64,000 bases of DNA from Brevundimonas alba (lineage in GTDB: Bacteria; Pseudomonadota; Alphaproteobacteria; Caulobacterales; Caulobacteraceae), in contig NZ_JAATJM010000001.1 of the NCBI RefSeq assembly GCF_011927945.1, positions 1,187,501 through 1,251,500 of the forward strand, given 5' to 3'. The notes under the pieces are model-generated. The model was not told the DNA's origin, did not search any database, and was given only the letters and a program-made list of their open reading frames with translations. This document shows, piece by piece, positions 19,598 to 28,743 of the stretch. The number at the start of each line of letters is the position of its first letter. The stretch's first letter is position 1. The position numbers and the translations under genes are program-made.

Positions 19598-20402
19598 GGT
19601 CCATCAGGATGGGGGCTGGCGCGAGCGATTGGAAGCCGGCGGCTCGCGGGTCGCGCTCGGTTTGCGCGCCTTGGGCCGGGGCGCAGCCGACCTTCTGATG
19701 CCGCCGCTGGCGCATGACAGCCCTGAAGCCACGGCCTCGGCGGGACTGACGCCGGATGCCTGGACCAAGGTGATCTTCCTCGAAGACCCGGTCTGCGACG
19801 GCTGCGGCGCCGGGTTCGAGATGGACGGCGGCGTGTTTGCGGCCCCGCGCTGCGCCGCCTGTCTGGCCCAGCCCTACGCCTTCGCCCGCGCCCGGGCCGC
19901 CTGCGTCTACGACGAGGCCTCGCGCGGCCTGATCCTCAAATTCAAGCACGGCGACCACCAGCCGTTCGCGCCGCTGTTCGCCTGCTGGCTCAGCCGCGCC
20001 GCCGCGCCCCTGCTGGATGAGGCCGACGCGGTGGTCCCCGTGCCGCTGCACCGGTTCAGGCTGCTATCGCGGCGCTTCAACCAGGCGGCGGAGGTCGCCC
20101 GGCCGCTCGCTCGGGGCGCCGGCTTGGACTATCTGCCCGACGCCCTGGTCCGGCAGACGCACACCACGACCCAGGGCGGCAAGTCCGCGCGCGGACGGCG
20201 GCTCAACGTCAAAAAGGCCTTCGCCGTCAGCGAGGAAGGCCGCCGCAGGATCAAGGGGCGGCGCATCCTTCTGGTCGACGACGTGTTGACCACGGGCGCC
20301 ACCGCCGAGGCCTGCGCTCGCGCGCTGATCGAGGCCGGCGCCCGCGCTGTCGACCTGGCGGTCATCGCCCGGGTGCGAACCGCGCGGGAGTTGCCTACAT
20401 AG
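19596..20402 (+). CDS. comF: ComF family phosphoribosyltransferase-like protein
   Basis: 268 residues. An N-terminal zinc-binding motif (CDGCGAGFEM ... CAAC) precedes a phosphoribosyltransferase domain with VVPVPLHRFRLLSRRFNQA and the PRPP loop RILLVDDVLTTGAT. ComF proteins support DNA uptake in transformable bacteria; in others the role is unclear. A strong GGGGGAGG ribosome binding site lies 6 bases before the ATG. Its start overlaps that of the divergent methyltransferase, so its promoter must lie inside the opposite gene. Confidence 0.88.
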   Translation: MVHQDGGWRERLEAGGSRVALGLRALGRGAADLLMPPLAHDSPEATASAGLTPDAWTKVIFLEDPVCDGCGAGFEMDGGVFAAPRCAACLAQPYAFARARAACVYDEASRGLILKFKHGDHQPFAPLFACWLSRAAAPLLDEADAVVPVPLHRFRLLSRRFNQAAEVARPLARGAGLDYLPDALVRQTHTTTQGGKSARGRRLNVKKAFAVSEEGRRRIKGRRILLVDDVLTTGATAEACARALIEAGARAVDLAVIARVRTARELPT

Positions 20403-20426
20403 CCGCTACAGACACTGGAGATCCCC

Positions 20427-20684
20427 TTGGCCGACGTCGTCATCTACACCAAGCCCGGTTGCCCCTACTGCATCGCCGCCAAGTCCCTGCTGGACAAGAA
20501 GGGCGCCGAGTTCACCGAAATCGTCGCCTCGAACGACCCGGCGAAGAAGCAGGAGATGATCCAGCGCTCCAACGGCCGCATGACCTTCCCGCAGGTCTTC
20601 ATCGACGAGAAGCACATCGGCGGCTCCGACGAGTTGCATGCGCTTGACCGGCGGGGCGAGCTGGATCCATTGCTGGCGGCCTGA
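20427..20684 (+). CDS. grxC: Glutaredoxin 3
   Basis: 85 residues starting at a TTG with GGAG six bases upstream. The dithiol active site CPYC is in YTKPGCPYCIAAKSLLDKKG, and the glutathione-binding TFPQVFIDEKHIGGSDEL is intact. It reduces disulfides and glutathionylated proteins. Its stop and the next start share one base (TGATG), so grxC, the nitrilase-like gene and the DUF1178 gene form one tight unit, a grouping common in alphaproteobacteria. Confidence 0.94.
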   Translation: MADVVIYTKPGCPYCIAAKSLLDKKGAEFTEIVASNDPAKKQEMIQRSNGRMTFPQVFIDEKHIGGSDELHALDRRGELDPLLAA

Positions 20685-21520
20685 TGACCCATGTCCCCGT
20701 CGCCCTAATCCAGACCCGCACGCCGGCCGGACCGGCGGCCGCCTTCGCTCATGTCGAGCCGCTGATCCGCGAGGCGGCGGCGGGCGGGGCGAAGCTGATC
20801 CTGACGCCGGAAGCGACCAATTTCCTGATCCAGGACCGCGCCGCCCGCGATGCGGTGCTGGAGACGCAGGACCGGGACGAGGCGGTCGGCAGGCTGCGCG
20901 ATCTGGCCCGCGAACTGGGGGTCTGGCTGCTGATCGGCTCGGCCATCGTCAGGTCGGGCCGGGACGGCGACGACCGCGCCGCCAACCGGTCGCTGCTGAT
21001 CGACGATGCGGGCGAGGTGGTCGCGACCTACGACAAGCTGCACGTCTATGACGTCGACCTGCCGACCGGCGAGCGCTGGCGCGAGAGCGCCTCGATCCGT
21101 CCGGGCGACGGCGCGGTGGTGGCCGGGACGCCTTGGGGCGGGCTGGGCATGACCATCTGCTACGACATCCGCTTCCCGCAGCTGCATCGCGCCCTGGCCA
21201 AGGCCGGGGCCGTGATGATCGCCGTGCCCGCCGCCTTCACCGTCCCGACGGGCGAGGCGCACTGGGAGACGCTGCTGCGCGCCCGCGCCATCGAGACCGG
21301 CTGCTATGTGCTGGCTCCGGCTCAGGCGGGCGCTCACGAGGACGGCCGCAAGACTTGGGGTCGCTCGACCGTCGTGGCGCCGTGGGGCGAGGTGGTGGCC
21401 AAACTGGATCACGACGAACCCGGCGTGCTGTTCGCTTCGCTTGATCTGGAGGCAGTGACCAAGGCGCGGCAGGCCGTGCCGCAACTGACTCACGACCGCG
21501 AATTCGCGCTCCCGTCATGA
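20684..21520 (+). CDS. Carbon-nitrogen hydrolase, Nit1/omega-amidase-like
   Basis: 278 residues of the nitrilase superfamily. The catalytic triad is visible as Glu in ILTPEATNFL, Lys in TYDKLHVYDVDLP and Cys in GMTICYDIRFP. Close relatives hydrolyse deaminated glutathione or omega-amides, which would suit its coupling to grxC as glutathione repair; this is inference. It overlaps both neighbours (1 base with grxC, 4 with the DUF1178 gene). Confidence 0.88.
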   Translation: MTHVPVALIQTRTPAGPAAAFAHVEPLIREAAAGGAKLILTPEATNFLIQDRAARDAVLETQDRDEAVGRLRDLARELGVWLLIGSAIVRSGRDGDDRAANRSLLIDDAGEVVATYDKLHVYDVDLPTGERWRESASIRPGDGAVVAGTPWGGLGMTICYDIRFPQLHRALAKAGAVMIAVPAAFTVPTGEAHWETLLRARAIETGCYVLAPAQAGAHEDGRKTWGRSTVVAPWGEVVAKLDHDEPGVLFASLDLEAVTKARQAVPQLTHDREFALPS

Positions 21521-21948
21521 TCCGCTACGCCCTCCAGTGCGACCACGACCATGGCTTCGAAGCCTGGTTCGGCGGGTCGGCGGACTATGACGATCAGGCC
21601 GCGCGAGGGCTGGTGTCCTGCCCCTTCTGCGGTTCGACCTCGGTCAGCAAACAGATCATGGCGCCCGCCGTCGCGGGCACTCGCAAGACGGCTCCTGCGC
21701 CCGACCCTGCGAAAATGCAGGGCATGATGATGCAGATGGCGCGGGAGGTCCGCAGCCATGTGGAGCAGAATTTCGACTACGTCGGCGACGCCTTCGCCCG
21801 CGAGGCGCGCGACATCCACGAAGGCCGCTCCGAGAAGCGCGAGATCTACGGCGAGGCCACGCCCGCCGAGGTGAAGAAGCTGAAGGAGGACGGCGTGCCC
21901 TGCGCGCCCCTGCCGTCCCTGCCGCCCGATCCCTCGACGCTGAACTGA
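21517..21948 (+). CDS. DUF1178 family protein
   Basis: 143 residues. The N-terminus MIRYALQCDHDHGFEAWFGG and the zinc-ribbon-like SCPFCGSTSVSKQIMAPAV are diagnostic of the family. The C-terminal half is helical with conserved Arg/Glu (NFDYVGDAFAREARDIHEG). Function is unknown; the gene routinely follows the grxC-nitrilase pair. Start fixed by the 4-bp ATGA overlap. Confidence 0.88.
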   Translation: MIRYALQCDHDHGFEAWFGGSADYDDQAARGLVSCPFCGSTSVSKQIMAPAVAGTRKTAPAPDPAKMQGMMMQMAREVRSHVEQNFDYVGDAFAREARDIHEGRSEKREIYGEATPAEVKKLKEDGVPCAPLPSLPPDPSTLN

Positions 21949-21954
21949 CGCGCC

Positions 21955-22785
21955 GTGTCGGGGGAGGGGGATCGCTATCAGGAGTTCGAGCCGCCCGCCC
22001 CGCTGCGCCCCTTCGTGCGCACGATCTGGACCTACGCCGCCCCGGCGCCTGAGCCGGCAGTGCAGCGGATCGCCCCGGACGGCTGCCCCGAACTGATCGT
22101 CGACATCGGCTCGCCCTATGAGGAGCAGGGCCCCGACGGCGTTTTCCGCCTTCAGCCGCCGGCACTCTTCGCCGGGCAGATGACCCGGCCGCTGGCGCTC
22201 AGGCCGGTCGGTCCGGTGGAACTGGTCGCCGTGCGTTTCGAACCGGACGGCGCGCGGGACTGGCTGGGTCTGCCGCTTGCCGAGGCGACCGACCGGCGTC
22301 TGGACATGACGGCGCGGACCGCCGAGGTGAGGCCCCCCGTCATCGCCCGCGCAGGCGATCCTGAGGCGCAGGTCGAGGTCGTCGTCCACTGGCTCGAGGC
22401 GCAGCGTCGCGCAGCGAACTGGGCGCTCGATCCCGTGGTGCGGGCCGAGGTGGAGGGCGCCGAACAGGAAGAGCAGGCCGCGACGCGATCACCCGCCGAG
22501 CACCGCGCCCTGCAGCGCCGCTTCCGCGACCGGGTCGGCATACCGCCGCGCATCCTGCGGTCGATCCTGCGGTTCCGCCGTGTCTTCGATCACGCCGGGG
22601 AACCCGAGTCCGAGGGGTGGCTGCAGGCGGGGTTGGACGCGGGGTATTTCGATCAACCGCAGCTGGCGCGGGACTTCCGGCGCTTCCTCGGCTGCACGGC
22701 GACCGAATGGGCCCGGGAGCAGGTCGGACTGGCGCGGCTGATCGCGTCGCAATCCTACAAGCCGGGGCCGCTGTCGCCGCACTAG
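21955..22785 (+). CDS. AraC-family transcriptional regulator
   Basis: 276 residues from a GTG. The N-terminal half is a sensor-like domain (FEPPAPLRPFVRTIWTYAAP, then RIAPDGCPELIVDIG) typical of AraC proteins with a DUF6597-like domain. The C-terminal part holds two HTH units, of which LQAGLDAGYFDQPQLARDFR is the second and clearest. It lies 6 bases behind the DUF1178 gene and 30 ahead of the DUF6265 gene. Ligand and targets unknown. Confidence 0.82.
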   Translation: MSGEGDRYQEFEPPAPLRPFVRTIWTYAAPAPEPAVQRIAPDGCPELIVDIGSPYEEQGPDGVFRLQPPALFAGQMTRPLALRPVGPVELVAVRFEPDGARDWLGLPLAEATDRRLDMTARTAEVRPPVIARAGDPEAQVEVVVHWLEAQRRAANWALDPVVRAEVEGAEQEEQAATRSPAEHRALQRRFRDRVGIPPRILRSILRFRRVFDHAGEPESEGWLQAGLDAGYFDQPQLARDFRRFLGCTATEWAREQVGLARLIASQSYKPGPLSPH

Positions 22786-22815
22786 GGTCCGGACGAACCA
22801 GAGGGGATTTCACAG

Positions 22816-23271
22816 ATGCCGACCGCCGCCCTGATCGCCGCCGTCCTGTTGCAAACCGCGCCCGCCGCCAGCGACGTCTCATGGATGGCCGGCTACTGGC
22901 TGGACTGCTCGGGCGGCCGAGAGGCCTCGGAAACATGGAGCGATCCGCGCGCGGGGTTGAGTGTCGGTCATGCCGTGACCCTCTCCGGCGGCGAGGCGTC
23001 GTTCGAGGTCTCGCACATCGGGCCGACGCCGCAGGGCTTCGCCTATGTCGCCCAGCCGGACGGCGCGCCTCCGACCGTCTTCGTGCTGGCTGAGACCGGT
23101 CCGCGGCGCGTCGTGTTCGCCAACCCGGAAAACGACTTTCCGACGCGGGTCATCTATGAACGCGACGGCGACGCCCTGAAGGCCCGGATCGAGGGCGAGA
23201 TCGACGGGCAGGCGCGGAGCATGGAATGGAATTTCAAGGCGGCCCCGCTGAACACCCGCTGCCCGGCCTGA
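22816..23271 (+). CDS. Exported DUF6265-like protein
   Basis: 151 residues. A short hydrophobic leader (MPTAALIAAVLLQTAPAAS) probably exports it. The body begins WMAGYWLDCSGGREASETW and carries a repeated strand pattern ending FPTRVIYERDGDALKARIEG, a lipocalin-like small-molecule-binding barrel known as DUF6265. Ligand unknown. It follows the AraC regulator directly and may be co-transcribed. Confidence 0.75.
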   Translation: MPTAALIAAVLLQTAPAASDVSWMAGYWLDCSGGREASETWSDPRAGLSVGHAVTLSGGEASFEVSHIGPTPQGFAYVAQPDGAPPTVFVLAETGPRRVVFANPENDFPTRVIYERDGDALKARIEGEIDGQARSMEWNFKAAPLNTRCPA

Positions 23272-23297
23272 GCAGAGAGGGCCTGATCTGGAGGCCG

Positions 23298-23774
23298 ATG
23301 ACCGCGGCCGATCTGGATGCCGTGGCCCGGATCGCCGTCCTCGGCTTCCCCGATCATTTCGAGGGCCGGGACTGTTTCGAGAACCGGCTGGCTCTGAACC
23401 CTGGCGGCTGTTTCGTGCTGGCCGGCGAGGACGGCCGGCCACGGGGCTATCTGGTCGCCTATCCGTGGCGGGCGGAGAGCGCCCCGGCGCTGAACACCCT
23501 GATCGAGGCCCTGCCGGCAGATGCGGACGTCATGTATCTGCACGACCTCGCCCTGCACCCTGAGGCGCGGGGCGGCGGCTGGACGGCGCCGATCGTCGAG
23601 CGGCTGGCGGCGGAGGCGAAGGCCGCCGGATGGCCGGCCCTTGCCCTCGTGGCGGTCAACGACGCCGCGCCCTTCTGGGAAAGACACGGCTTTCAGGTCG
23701 TCGAGAACCCGGCGATGGCGGCGAAGCTGCGAACCTACGGGCCCGACGCCCGCTACATGCTCCGCCGCCTCTAA
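23298..23774 (+). CDS. GNAT family N-acetyltransferase
   Basis: 158 residues from the ATG at 23298. The acetyl-CoA loop appears as LHPEARGGGWTAPIVERLAA after the beta-strand VMYLHDLAL, and AAPFWERHGFQVVE is the usual C-terminal GNAT motif. The first strand, LIWRPMTAADLDAV, starts upstream of that ATG, so translation may begin at a CTG at 23268 that overlaps the previous stop. A GGAGG sits only 3 bases before the ATG, a poor spacing. Substrate unknown. Confidence 0.78.
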   Translation: MTAADLDAVARIAVLGFPDHFEGRDCFENRLALNPGGCFVLAGEDGRPRGYLVAYPWRAESAPALNTLIEALPADADVMYLHDLALHPEARGGGWTAPIVERLAAEAKAAGWPALALVAVNDAAPFWERHGFQVVENPAMAAKLRTYGPDARYMLRRL

Positions 23775-23778
23775 AGGC

Positions 23779-23994
23779 CTAGCTGCGGGTCCAGCCCTTG
23801 CCGGCCATGCAGTCGCGGAAGGCGTCGTTGTGGCGGTTGCCGGCCTCGGCGCGGCAGGCGTCGCGGGCCTCGTCGAAGGGCTGGGCGTTGTTGCCGTGCC
23901 AGGCGTCGTCGCTGTCCGAGGCGTCGATGACGGTGACGCAGGCCGAGGACATCAGGCTGGCGGAGACGGCGGCGAGGATCAGAAGGCGTTTCAT
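23779..23994 (-). CDS. Small lipoprotein
   Basis: 71 residues. A basic, hydrophobic signal (MKRLLILAAVSASLMSSAC) ends at Cys19 in a lipobox-like SSAC. The mature part has two further cysteines (ARDACRAEAG, FRDCMAGKGW) that may form a disulfide. No family recognised. It is convergent with the GNAT gene four bases away. Confidence 0.72.
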   Translation of the reverse strand: MKRLLILAAVSASLMSSACVTVIDASDSDDAWHGNNAQPFDEARDACRAEAGNRHNDAFRDCMAGKGWTRS

Positions 23995-24100
23995 GGGGAG
24001 CTCCGGCTGAGGAGGTTGAGGAATGTCTCCTCATCCCACCGCCAAGCTTGGCTGTCCCGTTACTTCGACGTCAGGTCCATGAACGCTGGATGAACCGTGG

Positions 24101-24904
24101 TTAGTCGCGCGTGGCGACCATCATGTAGTTGATCCCGGCGTCGTCGCTCTCGCTCCAGCGGTCTGTCAGGGGATTATAGACCAGGCCGTACGGGCCGCTG
24201 ACCGCCACCGGCTCTTCCGACAGCATCAGCCGGATCTCGTCCGGCTTGAGGAACTGGTTCCAGTCGTGCGTTCCCGCCGGGACCCAGCGCAGCACATATT
24301 CCGCCGCGATCTTGCCGAGGGCCAGCGACTTCAGGGTCCGGTTCAGGGTGGCGACGATCATCATGCCGCCCGGCTTCACCAGCCGCGAACAGGTGCGGAC
24401 GAAGGCCTTCGGATCGGCGACGTGCTCGATGACCTCCATGGTCAGGACGACGTCGAACGGCCCCGCGCCCTCCGTCTCGATCTGCTCGACCGTCGCGGCG
24501 CGGTAGGCGATGTCGAGGCCCTGCTGTTCGGCGTGGACGCGGGCCGTGCCGATGTTCTCGGACGAGGCGTCGATGGCGGTCACGTCAAAGCCCAGACGCC
24601 GCATCGGCTCGGCGATGAGGCCGCCGCCGCAGCCGACGTCCAGCAGGGTCAGGCCGGCGAAAGGTTCGCGGCTCCGGATGTCCCGCCCGAACCGCTCCGC
24701 CGCCCGGTCGCGGACGAAGCCCAGCCGGGCCGGATTGAACTTGTGCAGCGGCGCGAACGGCCCGCGCGCATCCCACCATTCCGCGGCCTGGGCCGAGAAC
24801 CGCGCCACATCGGCGGGATCGATCGAAGGGCCGGCGGCGCGGTCCATGGACTCCCCGCCGCTTTGGGGTTTGCGCGCCGATAGCGTGTCGGTAGAAGCGA
24901 CCAT
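24101..24904 (-). CDS. ubiG: Ubiquinone biosynthesis O-methyltransferase
   Basis: 267 residues from the ATG at 24904; ATGs at 24940 and 24847 are alternatives. UbiG performs both O-methylations of ubiquinone synthesis. Diagnostic segments are [31 protein letters not shown], the SAM motif [19 protein letters not shown] and [12 protein letters not shown]; the C-terminus GAGINYM-like [13 protein letters not shown] is also typical. It is divergent from lysC with only 55 bases between the chosen starts. Confidence 0.93.
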   Translation of the reverse strand: MVASTDTLSARKPQSGGESMDRAAGPSIDPADVARFSAQAAEWWDARGPFAPLHKFNPARLGFVRDRAAERFGRDIRSREPFAGLTLLDVGCGGGLIAEPMRRLGFDVTAIDASSENIGTARVHAEQQGLDIAYRAATVEQIETEGAGPFDVVLTMEVIEHVADPKAFVRTCSRLVKPGGMMIVATLNRTLKSLALGKIAAEYVLRWVPAGTHDWNQFLKPDEIRLMLSEEPVAVSGPYGLVYNPLTDRWSESDDAGINYMMVATRD

Positions 24905-24959
24905 GAGCCGAGGGATGAACCCGGACGGTTCTCCTTGCAAGACGGAGCGCTACGCCACG

Positions 24960-26234
24960 ATGACGCGGCCAGAGTCTGATCGGCTGGTGATGAAGTTCGG
25001 CGGCACCTCGATGGGCGACCTCGAGCGCATCCGCCGCGCCGCCCGCATCGTCGCCGCCGAGGCCGCCTCGGGCAAGAAGATCGCCGTGGTGGTCTCGGCC
25101 ATGGCCGGCAAGACCAATGAGCTGGTCGCCTGGACGGACGGCGCCGGAAGGCCGGGGCAGGGCATCGAGCTGTCGGACGACGAATACGATGTCGTGGTCG
25201 CCTCGGGCGAGCAGGTGACCTCGGGCCTGCTGGCCCTGACCCTGCGCAACATGGGACTGAACGCGCGCAGCTGGATGGGCTGGCAGATTCCGATCCTCAC
25301 CGACGACGCCCACGGCCGGGCCCGCATCGAGGACGTGCCGGGCGAGGTGCTGGGCGCGGCTCTGGACAAGGGCGAGATCGCGGTGGTGCCCGGCTTCCAG
25401 GGCGTCACCCGCGACGGCCGGATCACGACGCTGGGCCGGGGCGGCTCCGACACCTCGGCGGTGGCCGTGGCGGCCGCGCTGGGCTGTTCGTGCGACATCT
25501 ACACCGACGTCGACGGCGTCTACACCACCGACCCGCGCATCGAGTCCCGCGCCCGCCGCCTCGAAAAGGTCTCCTATGAGGAGATGCTGGAGATGGCCTC
25601 GCTCGGGGCCAAGGTGCTTCAGACCCGCTCTGTCGAGCTGGCCATGGCGAAACAGGTCCCGGTCCGGGTTCTGTCCAGCTTTATCGAACCCGACGAAAAC
25701 GGCGTCCTGCCCGCCAAGTCCGGCACCCTGATCTGCGACGAGGAGGAAATCGTGGAAAAACGCATCGTATCCGGCGTGACCATGAGCCGTGACGAGGCCC
25801 GCATCACCTTGCTGGGCCTGTCCGACCGCGTCGAGGCGCCCGCCGACGTCTTCACCCGCCTGGCCGAGGCCAACGTCAATGTCGACATGATCGTGCAGTC
25901 GCAGGCCCGCACCGAGGGAGCAGTCAACCTGACCTTCACCACCGGCCGCCGCGATGCGCCGCGCGCCGCCGAACTCATGCGCGCCGCCCAGGCACAGATC
26001 GGCTTCGAGGAGCTTCGCGTCGACGAGGACGTGGCCAAGGTCTCGGTCGTCGGCGTCGGCATGCGCAGCCACGCGGGCGTCGCCCAGACCATGTTCCGGG
26101 CCCTCGCCGACAAGGGGGTCAAGTTCCAGGCCATCTCGACCTCGGAGATCAAGATCAGCGTCCTCATCGATGCGGCCTATGCGGAACTGGCCGTTCGTGC
26201 GCTTCATTCGGCCTACGGACTGGAAGCGGTCTAG
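24960..26234 (+). CDS. lysC: Aspartokinase
   Basis: 424 residues. It phosphorylates aspartate at the head of lysine, threonine and methionine synthesis. The kinase motif KFGGTSMGDLERIRR is at the N-terminus; GRGGSDTSAVAVAAALG and DVDGVYTTDPR follow. Two C-terminal ACT domains (ISGVT-like VSGVTMSRDEARITLLGL and VSVVGVGMRSHAGVAQTMFR) are the sites of feedback inhibition. I start at the ATG at 24960 since the in-frame extension upstream is antisense ubiG. It is followed 50 bases later by ptsP, a pairing common in alphaproteobacteria. Confidence 0.95.
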   Translation: MTRPESDRLVMKFGGTSMGDLERIRRAARIVAAEAASGKKIAVVVSAMAGKTNELVAWTDGAGRPGQGIELSDDEYDVVVASGEQVTSGLLALTLRNMGLNARSWMGWQIPILTDDAHGRARIEDVPGEVLGAALDKGEIAVVPGFQGVTRDGRITTLGRGGSDTSAVAVAAALGCSCDIYTDVDGVYTTDPRIESRARRLEKVSYEEMLEMASLGAKVLQTRSVELAMAKQVPVRVLSSFIEPDENGVLPAKSGTLICDEEEIVEKRIVSGVTMSRDEARITLLGLSDRVEAPADVFTRLAEANVNVDMIVQSQARTEGAVNLTFTTGRRDAPRAAELMRAAQAQIGFEELRVDEDVAKVSVVGVGMRSHAGVAQTMFRALADKGVKFQAISTSEIKISVLIDAAYAELAVRALHSAYGLEAV

Positions 26235-26284
26235 AATCTAAGCTTGGCGGCGCCCATCTGCGGCGCTGATCAATGGGAGGGGCC

Positions 26285-28552
26285 ATGCCGGTTGGCGGAT
26301 TGACGACGAGGGGGCCGCGGAACCTCCTTCGCCAGATCCGCGAGGCTATGGCGGGGGCGGCGCCCGCGCAGGACCGTCTCGACACCGTTGTCAAAATCAT
26401 CGCCCAGTCGATGGTCGCCGAGGTGTGCTCCATCTATCTGCGGCGCGCGTCCGGCGAGCTGGAGCTGTTCGCCACCCAGGGCCTGAAGCCCGAGGCCGTG
26501 CACACGACGCGACTGCGCCCCGGCGAGGGCCTCGTCGGCGAGGTGGCCCGGTCGGCCGAACCGATCAGCCTGTCCGACGCGCCGTCGCACCCCAGCTTCG
26601 CCTACCGGCCCGAGACGGGCGAAGATCCGTACCACGCCTTCCTCGGCGCTCCCCTGCTGCGCGGCGGCCGGGCTATCGGCGTCCTCGTCGTCCAGAACCG
26701 CTCCGAGCGGCGCTATGACGAGGAAGAGGTCGAGGACATCCAGACCATCGCCATGGTCCTGGCTGAGACCGTGGCCTCGGGCGAGCTGCTGGCGCAGGAC
26801 GAGCTGCGCGACATCGAGGTGGCCCCGCACCGGCCCGAGCGGCTCAAGGGCCAGCGGTTCGCCGAAGGCCTCGCCTACGGCCACGTCGTCCTGCACGAGG
26901 CGCCGGTCCCGCCCGACAAGATTCTGGCTGAGAACCAGCAGGTCGAGGAAGTCCGCCTTCGCGAGGCGCTGGTCGCCCTCAAGGCCAATATCGATTCCAT
27001 GCTCGAGGGCGGGCAGGGCAAGCTGGCGGGCGCCTCGTTCGAGGTGCTGGAAACCTACCGGATGTTCGCCGACGACCGCGGCTGGAACCGGTCGCTGGAA
27101 GAGGCGGTCCGCACCGGCCTGACCGCCGAGGCCGCCGTGGACCGGGTGCGCAACGAACACCGCGCCCGCTTCGCCAACGCCCGCGACCCCTATATCCGCG
27201 AGCGGCTGCACGACTTCGAGGACCTCGCGAACCGGCTGCTGCGGGTGCTGGCGGGCGACCGGCCGGGCGAGCGCGACTTGCCCGATGACGCCATTCTCGT
27301 GGCGCGCAATCTCGGGCCGGCGGACCTGCTGGAGTATCCCCGCCACAAGATCAGGGGCCTGCTGCTGGAGGAGGGGTCGGCCGCCAGCCACGCCGCCATC
27401 GTCGCCCGCGCGCTTCAGATCCCCTGCGTCGGCCGCCTCATGGGCCTGCGCGACCGCCTGTCCGAGGACGACCTCGTCATCGTCGACGGCGAGACCGGCG
27501 AGGCCTATCTGCGGCCCCGCCCGGACATGCTGTCGGCGGTCCAGTCGCGCATCGAGGTGCGCAGCCAGCGGCAGGCCGAATTCGCCCGGCTGCGCGACGT
27601 CGAGGCGGTCACCCGCGACGGAACCCGGATCACCGTCCTGACCAACGCCGGCCTCGCCGTCGATCTGGAGAACCTCGACGCCACCGGGGCCGAGGGCATC
27701 GGCCTGTTCCGCACCGAGTTCCAGTTCATGGTCTCGGAAGAACTGCCGCGCCTCGACAGCCAGGCCGCCCTGTACAAGCTGGTGCTGGACACGGCGGGCG
27801 ACCGGCCGGTGACCTTCCGCACCCTCGACATCGGCGGCGACAAGGTCCTGCCCTATCTGGTGACGGAGCGTGAGGAGAACCCCGCCCTGGGCCGCCGCGC
27901 CATCCGCCTCGGCCTCGACCGGCCCGGCCTGCTGCGGCTGCAGCTGCGGGCGTTGCTGACCGCCGCCGCCGGACGCGAGCTGCGCGTCATGTTCCCCATG
28001 ATCGCCACGGTCGACGAGTTCCGCGCCGCGCGTGAACTGGTCGATGTCGAGTGCGACTGGGCCCGGCGGCGGGGCCGGGCGCTGCCGGCGCTGCTCAGGG
28101 TCGGGGCGATGATCGAGTGCCCGTCGCTGCTGTGGCACCTGGACGCCCTGCTGCCGCTGACGGACTTCGTCTCGATCGGCACCAATGATCTGTTCCAGTA
28201 CATGTTCGCCGCCGACCGGACGAACCCGCTGGTGTCCGACCGCTACGACCCGCTGTCGCCGCCGGCTCTGCGGGCCCTGGCCGAGATCCAGAAGAAATGC
28301 GCCGAGACCGGCACGCCCGTGTCCGTCTGCGGCGAGCTGGCGGGCCGACCGCTGGAGGCCTTCGCCCTGCTGACGCTGGGCTATACCCGGCTGTCGGCTC
28401 CGGCGGGCGGCGTCGGGCCGGTCAAGCGGATGATCCTGTCGGCCGATCTGCCCGCAGCCCGGCGCGGCATGGCCAACCTGCTCGGCTCCTCCTCGGGTTC
28501 GATCCGCGGCGAACTCGAGTCTCTGGCCCGGAAGTTGAACATCACGATCTGA
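26285..28552 (+). CDS. ptsP: PTS-Ntr enzyme I (PtsP) with GAF domain
   Basis: 755 residues. It is the first phosphotransferase of the nitrogen-related PTS, taking phosphate from PEP and passing it to NPr. An N-terminal GAF domain (about residues 20-155, EVCSIYLRRASGELELFATQ) is followed by enzyme I: the phosphohistidine in EEGSAASHAAIVARALQIPC, then the PEP-binding barrel with GIGLFRTEFQFM, DIGGDKVLPYL and the Cys loop PVSVCGELAGRPLEA. I start at 26285 because GGAGGGG directly precedes it; an ATG at 26273 is also in frame. It probably shares the lysC transcript. Confidence 0.94.
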   Translation: MPVGGLTTRGPRNLLRQIREAMAGAAPAQDRLDTVVKIIAQSMVAEVCSIYLRRASGELELFATQGLKPEAVHTTRLRPGEGLVGEVARSAEPISLSDAPSHPSFAYRPETGEDPYHAFLGAPLLRGGRAIGVLVVQNRSERRYDEEEVEDIQTIAMVLAETVASGELLAQDELRDIEVAPHRPERLKGQRFAEGLAYGHVVLHEAPVPPDKILAENQQVEEVRLREALVALKANIDSMLEGGQGKLAGASFEVLETYRMFADDRGWNRSLEEAVRTGLTAEAAVDRVRNEHRARFANARDPYIRERLHDFEDLANRLLRVLAGDRPGERDLPDDAILVARNLGPADLLEYPRHKIRGLLLEEGSAASHAAIVARALQIPCVGRLMGLRDRLSEDDLVIVDGETGEAYLRPRPDMLSAVQSRIEVRSQRQAEFARLRDVEAVTRDGTRITVLTNAGLAVDLENLDATGAEGIGLFRTEFQFMVSEELPRLDSQAALYKLVLDTAGDRPVTFRTLDIGGDKVLPYLVTEREENPALGRRAIRLGLDRPGLLRLQLRALLTAAAGRELRVMFPMIATVDEFRAARELVDVECDWARRRGRALPALLRVGAMIECPSLLWHLDALLPLTDFVSIGTNDLFQYMFAADRTNPLVSDRYDPLSPPALRALAEIQKKCAETGTPVSVCGELAGRPLEAFALLTLGYTRLSAPAGGVGPVKRMILSADLPAARRGMANLLGSSSGSIRGELESLARKLNITI

Positions 28553-28613
28553 AACCTCCGCGCCCGACACGGCCGGATGCCTAACAAATCGTTGATCGGT
28601 CAACTCAAATGAG

Positions 28614-28622
28614 TTATCCACA
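28614..28622 (+). promoter_or_regulatory. DnaA-box sequence upstream of rodZ
   Basis: TTATCCACA is an exact consensus DnaA box, 122 bases ahead of the rodZ start in the ptsP-rodZ intergenic region. A single site may be coincidental or may couple rodZ expression to replication. Confidence 0.4.
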
Positions 28623-28743
28623 AGTCGGAACCGGGTGGTTTGCGGGGGCAAGCCCGAACTGTCATCCCGATATGATACAGGCCCGGGGTTCGAGTACGGC
28701 GTGCGTTGAGTCCTTTCGCGCGCCGAGTATGGGGTCAGGCCGG

